Assembly: GCA_904397205.1 (NCBI GenBank)
Contig: CAJFOO010000016.1
Span: 1-40,012, forward strand
Direction of reading: 5' to 3'
Length of the DNA stretch: 40,012 nucleotides
Source: an uncultured Clostridia bacterium
GTDB lineage: Bacteria; Bacillota; Clostridia; Oscillospirales; Acutalibacteraceae
Both the position numbers and the translations under genes were made by a program. Shown piece after piece: positions 7,171 through 17,575 of this stretch. The notes below the pieces were generated by a model, which saw nothing but the letters and a program-made list of their open reading frames with translations, searched no databases and was not told the DNA's origin. Every line of letters starts with the position of its first letter. Position 1 is the first letter of the stretch.

Positions 7171-9768
7171 TTACTCTTCTTCCTGCGGATCACCGGAAGA
7201 AGCTTCCTGTTCTTGCAGCTGCGCGGTTTCGGCCTCTTCGTCCGGCGTTTCATCCTGGCCGTCGTCCTCTACTTCTACCAGATCCGTTTCCCCTTCTTCA
7301 TGCGAGGTGCAGGCAATGGTAACCACCTTATTTTCCTTCCCGTCTACCCGCATAACCCGTACCCCTTTGCTCGGACGGGAACATTCACGGATGGAATTGG
7401 CCTGGATACGGATAATGATACCGTCGGAAGAAATGAGGATGATATCCTCATCCAGACTGGCCGAACGGATTGCTGCCACGTCGCCGTATTTCTCCACATG
7501 GTAATTGATAAGCCCCTTGCCGCCGCGCGACTGCAAACGGTAATCGCTGGCGGGGGAGAGACGGCCGTATCCGGTTTCGGATACCGTCAGGATGAGGCGT
7601 CCTTCCTCCAGCGGGCACATCCCGGCTACTTCGTCGCCCGGCTTGAGCTGGATTGCTTTCACCCCGGCAGCGCTCCGTCCGGTGGGACGCACATCGGTTT
7701 CCCGGAAACGGATCGCCATCCCCTTGCGGGTAGCGACCAGCAGATCGGTATGGCCGTCGGTCATGCTCACCCAGGCCAATTCGTCGCCTTCCCGGAGCGT
7801 CAGGGCAATCACGCCGCCTTTGCGGGCGGTATGGTACGCGCTCAGGGCGATCCGTTTGATGATCCCCTGTTTTGTCACCATGACCAGATAGCTCTCCTCG
7901 TCAAACTCCGGTACGCGGATCATCGAGGTGACCTTTTCTTCTGGCGCAAGGGGCAGCAAATTGGCGATATTCATGCCCTTGCTGGTACGGGAACCTTCCG
8001 GCACTTCATAGCATTTGAGCCGGTATACACGCCCCAGATTGGTGAAAAACAGCACATAATCGTGGCTGTTGATCACGAACATCTCCGAAGCCACGTCTTC
8101 TTCCCGGCGGCTCATCCCTGAGATCCCCCGCCCGCCGCGGCCCTGGGTTTTGTAGGTATCGACCTTCTGCCGTTTGACATAACCAAACTGGGTCAGGGTC
8201 AGTACGCATTCTTCCCGCGGGATGAGATCTTCAATGTCCATCTCGCCGCTTACCGCTGCAATTTCCGTGCGGCGTTCGTCGGCAAATTTCCGCTTGATCT
8301 CCTGGGCCTCTTCCTTCACAATGCCCAAAAGCCGCGTCCGGCTGGCAAGGATATCCTCATAATCTGCAATCTTTCTTCCCAGCTCTGCCAGTTCGTCCTC
8401 AATTTTCTGGCGTTCCATACCCGTGAGCTGGGCCAGCCGCATCTGGACAATCGCCTGCGACTGCACTTCATCCAGGCCAAACCGCTCCATCAGCGCCTGC
8501 CGGCCCTCGGCCGGCGTTTTGGACGCGCGCAGGATTTCAATGACTTCGTCGATAAAATCCAGGGCGATTTTCAGCCCCTCCAAAATGTGCGCCCGCTCCT
8601 GTGCCTTGCGCAAGTCGAACCGGGTGCGGCGGGTGACAACTTCCTCCTGGAAGCGGATGTATTCTTCCAGCATCTCCTTGAGGGTCAGGATTTTCGGCTG
8701 GCCGCCCACAATCGCCAGCATGATCACACCAAAGGTGGTCTGCATCTGGGTGTAGGAGAACAGCTGGTTGAGCACCACCTGCGGGGAAGCGTCACGCTTG
8801 ATATCCACGACCATGCACATGCCGTCGCGGTCGGAGTGATCCTCTACGTTCGAGATGCCCTCAATGCGCTTGTCCTTCACCAGATCGGCAATGGATTCAT
8901 GCAGGCGGGCCTTGTTCACCTGGTACGGCAGTTCCGAAACAATAATCTTAAACCGGCCGTTCTTGTCCTCCACAATTTCCGTGCGCGCCCGCACCGTAAT
9001 GCGGCCCCGGCCCGTAGCGTAGGCGGCCCGGATGCCGCTGCGTCCCATGATGACGCCCGATGTGGGGAAGTCCGGCCCCTGGATGTGTTCCATCAGCTCG
9101 TCGAGGGTGGCGTCGGGATTGTCGATGAGGGCGCACATGCCGTCGATGACTTCCCCCATATTGTGAGGCGGGATGTTCGTCGCCATGCCCACCGCAATGC
9201 CCGTGGATCCGTTGACCAGCAGGTTCGGGAAGTGGCTGGGCAGCACCGTGGGTTCCTGAAGGCGGTCGTCGTAGTTGTTGCGGAAATCCACGGTTTCCTT
9301 TTCGATGTCCGCCAGCATTTCCAGGGAAATCTTGCTCATGCGGGCTTCGGTATAACGGTAAGCCGCCGGGGGATCGCCGTCTACCGATCCGAAGTTGCCG
9401 TGGCCGTCCACCAGCATGTACCGCATGGAAAAATCCTGCGCCAGACGGACCAGCGCGTCGTATACGGAAGCGTCGCCGTGCGGGTGGTACTGCCCCAGCA
9501 CCGCGCCCACGGTATCCGCACATTTGCGGTACGGCTTATCGGGGTACAGGTTCTTTTCAAACATCGTATACAGGATCCGGCGGTGTACCGGCTTGAGGCC
9601 GTCGCGCACGTCCGGCAGTGCCCGCGATACGATGACCGACATGGAATAGGCCAAAAAGGATTTTTGCATTTCCTTTTGGATATCTACATTCCGAATGCGC
9701 CCGCCGCCTTCGCCCGTCCCGTCCGGCACGGCGTCCAAAGGCCCTTTCTGCTCTTCAAACTCTTGCAT
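7171..9768 (-). CDS. gyrA: DNA gyrase subunit A
   Basis: Breaks and rejoins DNA in the A2B2 gyrase that introduces negative supercoils. The 865-residue product has the N-terminal breakage-reunion domain with catalytic Tyr139 ([11 protein letters not shown]), and the C-terminal beta-pinwheel with a GyrA box QGRGGRG near 540. The quinolone-binding loop reads [11 protein letters not shown]: Ala100 occupies the place of E. coli Ser83, while Asp104 keeps that of Asp87. The C-terminus is a long acidic tail. The stop codon of the upstream YcxB-like gene directly adjoins this ATG (zero gap), and AAGGGGTG within that gene serves as ribosome-binding site, so the two are translationally linked. gyrB lies further up, separated by three YcxB-like genes. 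Confidence 0.99.
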   Translation of the reverse strand: MQEFEEQKGPLDAVPDGTGEGGGRIRNVDIQKEMQKSFLAYSMSVIVSRALPDVRDGLKPVHRRILYTMFEKNLYPDKPYRKCADTVGAVLGQYHPHGDASVYDALVRLAQDFSMRYMLVDGHGNFGSVDGDPPAAYRYTEARMSKISLEMLADIEKETVDFRNNYDDRLQEPTVLPSHFPNLLVNGSTGIAVGMATNIPPHNMGEVIDGMCALIDNPDATLDELMEHIQGPDFPTSGVIMGRSGIRAAYATGRGRITVRARTEIVEDKNGRFKIIVSELPYQVNKARLHESIADLVKDKRIEGISNVEDHSDRDGMCMVVDIKRDASPQVVLNQLFSYTQMQTTFGVIMLAIVGGQPKILTLKEMLEEYIRFQEEVVTRRTRFDLRKAQERAHILEGLKIALDFIDEVIEILRASKTPAEGRQALMERFGLDEVQSQAIVQMRLAQLTGMERQKIEDELAELGRKIADYEDILASRTRLLGIVKEEAQEIKRKFADERRTEIAAVSGEMDIEDLIPREECVLTLTQFGYVKRQKVDTYKTQGRGGRGISGMSRREEDVASEMFVINSHDYVLFFTNLGRVYRLKCYEVPEGSRTSKGMNIANLLPLAPEEKVTSMIRVPEFDEESYLVMVTKQGIIKRIALSAYHTARKGGVIALTLREGDELAWVSMTDGHTDLLVATRKGMAIRFRETDVRPTGRSAAGVKAIQLKPGDEVAGMCPLEEGRLILTVSETGYGRLSPASDYRLQSRGGKGLINYHVEKYGDVAAIRSASLDEDIILISSDGIIIRIQANSIRECSRPSKGVRVMRVDGKENKVVTIACTSHEEGETDLVEVEDDGQDETPDEEAETAQLQEQEASSGDPQEEE

Positions 9769-10311
9769 TTATTGCACCCCTTCTTGCACATATTTTTCTT
9801 TTATCCTGCGCCGCAAGTGGGCTTGCAGGCGTTTCTGTTCCTCTTCGGAGAGGGTTCTTTTCGGAATAAAGTAGATTTCCCCAATCCCAATGTAAAATAG
9901 AATGACGTCCGGGGCCTCGTATACCCGGTAGAACAGCTCATACGGAAGCCGGCCCGTATACCGGTCGGTGCGGATATGCACCTGATCCTCGGAAAACACA
10001 ATCGTACGGGCTGCCAGCCGCTTCTGGTTGGTTTCGTAATATAAGTATGCTGCCCGGTGGGAAAGGACCGGCTGCAGGGTATCGTGATAAAACCCTACCA
10101 CCAGCCCCGCAAACGCGAGCACCCCGCAGCTTACCTTGGTGAATCCTCCTGCAAGGAAAATACAGCCAAGGATCCCCCCAAGGATCAGCAGCGCGCCCAC
10201 CACCCGGCAAAACAGGATTTCTCCCCGGCGGGTTTCCGCCTTGCCCGCAGCCTTGCGGAATTGCAGGAAGTCCTCCCGCGTAATGAGGAAATGGATGGCG
10301 ATTTCTTCCAA
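9769..10311 (-). CDS. YcxB-like membrane protein (third of three)
   Basis: 180 residues: short cytoplasmic start, two membrane segments (about 36-75, VVGALLILGGILGCIFLAGG and SCGVLAFAGLVVGFY), then a C-terminal YcxB-like domain with DQVHIRTDRYTGRLPYELFY, a hydrophobic strand VILFYIGIGEIYFIPKRTLS and a basic helix. YcxB proteins have no established function. The start is TTG, supported by AAGGAGG at 8-base spacing; no better ATG exists. It lies 13 bases after the previous paralogue and touches gyrA without a gap. Confidence 0.8.
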   Translation of the reverse strand: MEEIAIHFLITREDFLQFRKAAGKAETRRGEILFCRVVGALLILGGILGCIFLAGGFTKVSCGVLAFAGLVVGFYHDTLQPVLSHRAAYLYYETNQKRLAARTIVFSEDQVHIRTDRYTGRLPYELFYRVYEAPDVILFYIGIGEIYFIPKRTLSEEEQKRLQAHLRRRIKEKYVQEGVQ

Positions 10312-10324
10312 AACAACAACCTCC

Positions 10325-10894
10325 TTACCCTGTCAGCCTGCGGAACTTGGAAACCAGTTGATTTTGTAAAAAGGAAGAAAGCTTTTCCCGCTCGCGGTAT
10401 CCAAGCGATTCCTTAGGAATAACAATCAGCGGTTTTTCCCGGCCGCCCTGCAGCAAGATCAAAGAGGAATCTTCGATTCCCCGCTCGATATCCGTCCAAT
10501 ACTCTTTGACTGCCTCGTATTCGTTTTCCAACAGCAGGTACTCGGGGAAAAACGACAATGTATAGGGAAGCTGAAGGGTCTGGTTGGAACGGAAAATTTC
10601 TTCCCCGCGGCTTTTGACCGACGAAGGGGCCGCTACCAGGAAAAATACCGCCAGCGCCAGGCATACCCCTGCGGCGACCAGCGGCACCGCCATGGACAAA
10701 AACAGGGTCCGGAACAATGGGGCAAGAGAAAGGGCCAGCACCGCCCCGGTGAAACACAGCCCCGCCCGCACTAAAGGGATGTGCAGGGGAGAGAGGGATT
10801 TCTGCATGAGGAAATACGCCGTTTCAAACTGCTGGCTGCTAACCTTTCCGGTAATTTTCAATATGGGCTCTTGCTGTTTGCTGACCGGTTCCAT
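10325..10894 (-). CDS. YcxB-like membrane protein (second of three)
   Basis: 189 residues with the same plan as its neighbours: N-terminal cytoplasmic strand region (ILKITGKVSSQQFETAYF), two membrane helices (about 40-88), and a C-terminal domain (LPYTLSFFPEYLLLENEY, DSSLILLQGGREKPLIVIPK, then KLSSFLQNQL). IPK before a helix is shared with the other two and is characteristic of the YcxB family. The ATG follows AAGGAGA at 8-base spacing. Gaps of 39 and 13 bases to its neighbours indicate co-transcription within the gyrB-gyrA cluster. Function unknown. Confidence 0.78.
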   Translation of the reverse strand: MEPVSKQQEPILKITGKVSSQQFETAYFLMQKSLSPLHIPLVRAGLCFTGAVLALSLAPLFRTLFLSMAVPLVAAGVCLALAVFFLVAAPSSVKSRGEEIFRSNQTLQLPYTLSFFPEYLLLENEYEAVKEYWTDIERGIEDSSLILLQGGREKPLIVIPKESLGYREREKLSSFLQNQLVSKFRRLTG

Positions 10895-10933
10895 ACGCAG
10901 CTTCTCCTTCCCACTCCGGGTATGTATTCCCGA

Positions 10934-11545
10934 TTATTTCGCCGGCTGGCTGGTGCCCGCCAGCAGGGCCGCCTGTACATCCGGCAGAAGATGCGGATCC
11001 ACACAGCGGAACGGCAGGATCACCATCTCTTTCTCCTTGGTGTGGAGTACATACATATTGTCGTATTCCTCGCACAGCACACTGCCGTTGAGAAAAAATT
11101 TCCATGCTTTTTCTCCTTGCCCCATCTGGACAAAATCGCTGTGGATCTCCATGTCCACCTGGGTATCCTGCGCCTGCTTGATGGCCCGCGACCGCAGGGA
11201 AAAATGCGGCGCCGCCCAAACCAGCCCGATCAGGATGCCGGAAGCAATCATAAAAATCATAGCGTTAATATCGTTTTGTATCAGCCACACGGCGATAAAC
11301 AGGCCCAGCATGGCTAGCAGGATAACCGTTTCAACGATCGCTTTCCGGATGACTTTGCGGTAAAACGGCGCGTGGCGCAGCGCCGTATAAATCTCGTCCG
11401 CCTTGAGTTGGTAAGACAGACGGATCCCCGGCGCGGGATTCTCGTCAAACTCATCTTCCGGCTCGGAAGGCACCAGCTTGGATTCCGGCAGGTTTTCCTG
11501 CTGCGGGCGCGGCAAATCGGATCCTTCCGGGGAATACTGCTTCAT
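10934..11545 (-). CDS. YcxB-like membrane protein (first of three)
   Basis: 203 residues. A charged, Pro-rich N-terminus (about 40 residues) precedes LSYQLKADEIYTALRH, two membrane helices (AIVETVILLAMLGLFIAVWL; MIFMIASGILIGLVWAAP) and a C-terminal domain with DMEIHSDFVQMGQGEKAWKF, NMYVLHTKEKEMVILPFR. The last motif corresponds to the IPK region of the YcxB family, with LPF instead. Start is ATG with AAGGAG about 12 bases upstream. It lies 60 bases after gyrB. Paralogous to the next two genes by architecture, though sequence identity looks low. Function unknown. Confidence 0.75.
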   Translation of the reverse strand: MKQYSPEGSDLPRPQQENLPESKLVPSEPEDEFDENPAPGIRLSYQLKADEIYTALRHAPFYRKVIRKAIVETVILLAMLGLFIAVWLIQNDINAMIFMIASGILIGLVWAAPHFSLRSRAIKQAQDTQVDMEIHSDFVQMGQGEKAWKFFLNGSVLCEEYDNMYVLHTKEKEMVILPFRCVDPHLLPDVQAALLAGTSQPAK

Positions 11546-11605
11546 AGAAATGAAAACCAGCTCCTTTCTTTTACATGCTGTCCTGCCGCACGACTGCCCG
11601 GCAGA

Positions 11606-13585
<1,980 letters not shown>

Positions 13586-13607
13586 TTATCCTCATTGAGA
13601 GGGACGG

Positions 13608-14204
13608 TTATTCTCTATCCTGGCGGGAATCCCGCGGCGGCCGTTTTCCAAATTCCATCGTATCAAACAGGCGCGGCTGCGAAGAAGGCGGATTTTGCCT
13701 GCGGCCCGCAGAAGAGGGCGGCGCAGAGCGTGCCGACTCGATCCGGCTGGCCGGAGGACGCCGCGAGGGCTGGCTGGCTGGAGGCCGGGCCGGTGGCCGG
13801 GCTGTCCTGCCGGGCGGCGGGGCCTGCTGGGATGGGGAAGACCGGCGGGAGGACGGCGGCGCACCCCGGCGGGATGGGGAAGCCTGGATGGGGAGCAGGC
13901 GCACCAGGAACGGCGTACACAAAAAGAATACCAGGAAAGGGATGGCAATATATAAAACCGCCCAGGGACTCATACCAAAAAGAAATAAAAATAAAAGCAA
14001 CAGCACCACGCTGACGCCAATGGCGCACAAAGCCAGCCCCACTGTCATGCCGCTGAATCCAATATTGGAATATTTCCCGCATTTTTTGCAGTAAAATTCC
14101 CCCTTCGATTTGTAGCTCCACGCAACGAAAGGGTTCAGGCGCTTGCCGCAATAAGGGCAAGCTGGTAAACCAAACTTGGATGTGCTGGGTTTTGGATTGC
14201 TCAT
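13608..14204 (-). CDS. Zinc-ribbon membrane protein with Pro/Ser/Arg-rich tail, unknown function
   Basis: 198 residues in three parts. Residues 14-44 form a zinc ribbon (CPYCGKRLNP with Cys16/19 and CKKCGK with Cys39/42). Two membrane helices follow (about 54-77 and 79-103). The last 90 residues are low-complexity, built from PPS, SRR, PAR and PPG-like steps and strongly basic, so probably disordered and, by the positive-inside rule, likely cytoplasmic. The tail accounts for the very G+C-rich, repetitive DNA at 13690-13890. ATG is preceded by AAGGAGAG at about 11 bases. It lies between remB and gyrB in the origin operon. I recognise no family; an overlapping open frame on the same strand (13663-14259) lacks domain features and was judged a shadow. 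Confidence 0.75.
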   Translation of the reverse strand: MSNPKPSTSKFGLPACPYCGKRLNPFVAWSYKSKGEFYCKKCGKYSNIGFSGMTVGLALCAIGVSVVLLLLFLFLFGMSPWAVLYIAIPFLVFFLCTPFLVRLLPIQASPSRRGAPPSSRRSSPSQQAPPPGRTARPPARPPASQPSRRPPASRIESARSAPPSSAGRRQNPPSSQPRLFDTMEFGKRPPRDSRQDRE

Positions 14205-14298
14205 AGGCAGATTTCTCTCCTTTCCAGTATCCTGGCTGTATGGACGGCGCGCATCCCACTCCCCGGGAGCCGCCGCAGATGGGGTTTCCTGGAGCCGG

Positions 14299-14586
14299 TT
14301 ATCCCTTTCCCGCTTCGCCCAGGGAAATCCCCTCTAAAAACCGGGTCCGCTTGCGCAGGGTAGCCGAGGAGATCTGGGAAATGTATACTGTCACGGCCCC
14401 ATCTTCTCCACAGCATACCACAAATGTTTTCGGCATTTCCATCGAAACATTGACAACCCGGCCTGTTTTTTCAGCCTGGGATAAATACTGGCGGGTAATC
14501 TGGGAAATGGTAGAGGTTTCCAAATCAAAAATCCCTATCATTTCATCCATTTTAATGACCGTATCCTGTCCCAAATGCAAATACAT
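14299..14586 (-). CDS. remB: RemB-like (YaaB, DUF370) regulatory protein
   Basis: 95 residues, matching the extracellular-matrix regulator RemB/YaaB of Bacillus in sequence (MYLHLGQDTVIKMDEMIGIF; DLETSTISQITRQYL; KTFVVC; VYISQISSATLRKR) and in position directly after recF and ahead of gyrB. RemA/RemB proteins have been linked to DNA binding and biofilm matrix control in B. subtilis; the role here is inferred. AAGGAGG precedes the ATG. Gap to recF is 13 bases; 94 bases separate it from the next gene, in which I see no further feature. Confidence 0.93.
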   Translation of the reverse strand: MYLHLGQDTVIKMDEMIGIFDLETSTISQITRQYLSQAEKTGRVVNVSMEMPKTFVVCCGEDGAVTVYISQISSATLRKRTRFLEGISLGEAGKG

Positions 14587-14599
14587 CGAGGGCCTCCTT

Positions 14600-15703
14600 T
14601 TAAAAGATCACCGCGCCGTTTTCGATGTGGAACAGCCCCCCTTTTTGAAAATCCCGGATGGTACGGGGATCGCAGCACGTCAAAAATACCTGCCGGCCTG
14701 TAAGGCAGTGCAGGATATATTCCTGCCGGCCGGCGTCGAGCTCGCTCATCACGTCATCTAAAAATACCACCGGCTGTTCCCCGGTGACAGCGCACAACAA
14801 CTCGGCTTCCGCCAGCTTCAACGCCAGGACAATCGAGCGCTGCTGTCCCTGCGATCCAAACGACCGCGCCGAAACCCCGTCGAGCATCAATTCCATATCG
14901 TCCCGGTGCGGGCCGCAGGATGTGTATCCCAGCGCCACGTCCGCCGTGCGGGAGCTTTCCAGTTTCTCCCAAAACAGGGCCTGGATCGCACTGCGCTCCA
15001 TTGCGTCCACATGTTTTCCCAGCGAGCTCTGGTACGCTATGCCGAGCGTTTCCTTCTGCTTGGAAATGCCGCGGTAAGCTTCCTGCGCCGCCGCCGAAAG
15101 CCTTTGCAGATATTCCTGCCGCTGCCAGATCAAATCCGCCCCGCAGCGGGCAATTTTCTCGTCCCAGATTTCCAGGGTGGAGAACAATTCCCTATGGCGG
15201 GGGATATCCTTGAGCAGGGCGTTCCGCTGCTGGAGAGTCCGCTGATATAAAAAGAATTCCTTGGCATAAGCGGGACGGCTCTGGCACAGTGCGCCGTCCA
15301 GGAATCCCCGGCGCGCGGCGGGGCCATCCTTGACCAGAGACAAATGGGCCGGGGAAAACACAACCGCGCAGAATTTCCCCACCAGGGACGCGGCCGAACG
15401 TTTCTTCACTCCATTTAATTCTACCTGCCGGCGGCCGTTTTGTAAAGAAAGTTTTGCAAATTGTTCCCTTTCCTGGCTGAAAAAATCCATTTGCAGGCTG
15501 CAGGACGGCTCCCCGAACCCCACCAGTTCCGCATCCTTGGCCCCCCGGAAGGAATGCCCTCCCGTAAACAGCCACATGGCTTCCAGCAGATTGGTTTTGC
15601 CCTGCGCGTTTTTCCCAAAAATCACATTGGTGCCCGCATGGGGAAGCAGGGTGCCTTCGTGCAGGTTCCGGTATCCCTGGAAAGAAAATTTCAACACCCG
15701 CAA
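14600..15703 (-). CDS. recF: DNA replication and repair protein RecF
   Basis: SMC-like ATPase that binds gapped DNA and, with RecO and RecR, loads RecA. 367 residues: Walker A GKNAQGKTN at 30-38, signature GSQGQQRSIVLALKLAEAEL, and Walker B/D-loop PVVFLDDVMSELD, in the family's usual order and length. The first codon is TTG, placed 10 bases after GAGG, and overlaps the end of the S4-domain gene by 13 bases; GTG two codons later is the alternative. The overlap implies translational coupling in the dnaA-dnaN-yaaA-recF operon. Confidence 0.97.
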   Translation of the reverse strand: MRVLKFSFQGYRNLHEGTLLPHAGTNVIFGKNAQGKTNLLEAMWLFTGGHSFRGAKDAELVGFGEPSCSLQMDFFSQEREQFAKLSLQNGRRQVELNGVKKRSAASLVGKFCAVVFSPAHLSLVKDGPAARRGFLDGALCQSRPAYAKEFFLYQRTLQQRNALLKDIPRHRELFSTLEIWDEKIARCGADLIWQRQEYLQRLSAAAQEAYRGISKQKETLGIAYQSSLGKHVDAMERSAIQALFWEKLESSRTADVALGYTSCGPHRDDMELMLDGVSARSFGSQGQQRSIVLALKLAEAELLCAVTGEQPVVFLDDVMSELDAGRQEYILHCLTGRQVFLTCCDPRTIRDFQKGGLFHIENGAVIF

Positions 15704-15918
15704 GCTTTCACAACCTCATACACCACGCCGCCGGCTTCCGCCCGATCCCCCGGGCGCATCTTTTTGCCGCGCAGGGTACAGGGTTCCCCGTTCACCCGGA
15801 CGCTGCCCCCCTGGATTGCCAGCTTGGCCTGCCCTCCCGTATCGAACGCCCCGCTGAATTTGAGCAGGGCGTCCAGACGGATAAATTCTGTCGCAATGGC
15901 AACCTGTTCATGCCGCAT
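15691..15918 (-). CDS. yaaA: S4-domain RNA-binding protein (YaaA type)
   Basis: 75 residues almost entirely an S4 RNA-binding fold (FIRLDALLKFSGAFDTGGQA, GSVRVNGEPCTLRGKKMRPG). YaaA of B. subtilis occupies the same place between dnaN and recF and has been connected with the large ribosomal subunit. The start chosen has AGGTGG 8 bases upstream; an ATG ten codons earlier has none. On the minus strand a TATAAT (15991-15996) with a poor -35 lies in the 105-base gap after dnaN, so an internal promoter is possible. Confidence 0.9.
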   Translation of the reverse strand: MRHEQVAIATEFIRLDALLKFSGAFDTGGQAKLAIQGGSVRVNGEPCTLRGKKMRPGDRAEAGGVVYEVVKACGC

Positions 15919-16023
15919 GGGCGTCACCACCTTTCTGCGCCGATCCAAAGTATGCCCGGTTACCGGTTAGGATAGGCAGTTTTTTCCAAAATTATATACA
16001 AATCCCGGCAGTTCCGTCTCCGG

Positions 16024-17127
16024 CTATTCCGACTTTAAACGGACCGGCAGGACAAGGAACAGGAAATCCCGTCCCTCCCGGGGCAAAATCAGCATGGGGC
16101 TGATGGGGCCGTTCAGCTGGATTTTTACTTCGTCGCTTTCGGTATTGCGCAATGCGTCCAGCAAATACCGGTTATTGAACCCCATTTCCACTGCCGCGCC
16201 CTGCATCCGGGCTTCCAGTTGATCGTTGGCCCGCCCGATCGAGGTAGAGCAGGAAACCTTGATTTCCGTTTCCTCAAAAATACAGCGCACCGGGCTTTTG
16301 AGACGATCCGTAATCAGCAGGGAAACCCGTTCCACGCTTTCCACAAACTGGCGGGTATTGACAATCCCTTCGGTAGCGTGCTCTTTTGGGATAGCCGAAC
16401 GGTAATCCAAAAATTCCCCCTCGAGCAGGCGGGAAATCAGGGTGTACCGGTCAATGGAAAATAAAATGTGGCGGTTTCCCACATGCAGGGTAACCGGCGC
16501 ATCGGTTTCCTTGAGCAGGCGCAGCACTTCCGACAGCGCCTTACCGGGGACAACAAAACGCAGGCCTTCTTCTCCCGGGACTTTTTCTTCCCGCACAGCC
16601 AGCCGGTACCCGTCCACGGAGATCAGGCGCAGCACCCCGTCCTGCAATTCAAACAGCGTGCCGGTATGCACTGGTTTGGCATCGGTTTCGGCAACGGCAA
16701 AGAGGGTCTGGCGGATCATGCTTTTGAGCATGGCCTGCGGAAGCTCCACCGGGCTTTCCTCCTGAATGGAGGGCAAATCCGGATATTCCTCTGCCGGGAT
16801 CCCGGTGATGGAAAATTCACTGGCCCCGCTGACGATGAGGGCTGTTTCCTTTTTATCCACGGAAAGGGAAACCGTATCCGCAGGGAGACGGCGGACAATA
16901 TCCCCGAACAGACGGGCATTCAGCACCACTCTTCCGGGTTCTTCAATTTGACCTTCCAGCGAAGTGGTCATACCAAGTTCCAAGTCGTATCCGCACAGCG
17001 TAATCTGGGAGCCTTTCGCTTGTATAAATATTCCTTCCAATGCAGGGACAGAGGATTTTGTTGACACTGCCCGTTGAATATTTGTAACGGCTTCTACCAG
17101 TTGGGGTTTGCTGCAAGAAAATTTCAT
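16024..17127 (-). CDS. dnaN: DNA polymerase III beta sliding clamp
   Basis: Ring-shaped processivity factor for DNA polymerase III, a dimer of three-domain subunits. The 367-residue product has the family start (MKFSCSKPQLVEAVTNIQRA), the inter-domain motif GYRLAV near residues 169-174, and the C-terminal hydrophobic partner-binding pocket with the ending PISPMLILP...LVLPVRL. Length is standard. Start is ATG with AGAGGA about 11 bases upstream. It follows dnaA across a 448-base region holding DnaA boxes. Confidence 0.98.
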   Translation of the reverse strand: MKFSCSKPQLVEAVTNIQRAVSTKSSVPALEGIFIQAKGSQITLCGYDLELGMTTSLEGQIEEPGRVVLNARLFGDIVRRLPADTVSLSVDKKETALIVSGASEFSITGIPAEEYPDLPSIQEESPVELPQAMLKSMIRQTLFAVAETDAKPVHTGTLFELQDGVLRLISVDGYRLAVREEKVPGEEGLRFVVPGKALSEVLRLLKETDAPVTLHVGNRHILFSIDRYTLISRLLEGEFLDYRSAIPKEHATEGIVNTRQFVESVERVSLLITDRLKSPVRCIFEETEIKVSCSTSIGRANDQLEARMQGAAVEMGFNNRYLLDALRNTESDEVKIQLNGPISPMLILPREGRDFLFLVLPVRLKSE

Positions 17128-17575
17128 GGGATCACGTTCCTCTTCTTTCTTAAGATAGCTAGTCTATATAAAATTTAGAATCCGTAGTAGAGGGGAAGGA
17201 AAAGTGGAAAGCGAAAAAAGTTTAGATTTACTGCAATTTCCGCCGGTTTTTCTTTCCAAGGCAAGATGTGGAAGGGTGTGGAGAAAAAATAGGGAGAAAA
17301 AACTCCCCACATCCCTGTGGAAAACTTTGTGGGGAATGTGAAAAAAACGTGGAGAATGCGAAAAACCAAAACACGCCGGGGAAATATGCTTTCCAGAAAA
17401 AATGGTGGAATGTGGAAGATTTTTTCAACTTGCTTTTAAAGAAAAATAAAAACGGCAATCGTTTTGTTTCCTTCGGCTGGTGTGCGTCAAAAACCATCCG
17501 GTTTTTTCACAATTTCTCTCTTTCTTATGCCGATCCGGTAAAAGTACTTTTGCACCAGGTTGCACATCCCGGGTT
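17128..17575. other. oriC: oriC, dnaA-dnaN intergenic part with DnaA-box cluster
   Basis: No gene fits this 448-base gap. It holds DnaA boxes matching TTWTNCACA exactly at 17316-17324 (minus, TTTTCCACA), 17337-17345 (minus, TTTTTCACA) and 17503-17511 (plus, TTTTTCACA). One-mismatch boxes lie at 17277-17285 and 17411-17419, weaker ones at 17267-17275 and 17328-17336. An AT-rich stretch (17149-17180) next to TAGTAG (17185-17190) and a box-like AGTGGAAAG (17203-17211) is the best candidate for the unwinding element with a DnaA-trio. The layout resembles the dnaA-dnaN half of the Bacillus subtilis origin. Confidence 0.8.

Noticed and set aside
8587-9900. Long open frame antisense to gyrA (also 7123-8121)
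   Set aside because: His/Arg/Gly-rich composition without motifs; mirror of gyrA codons.
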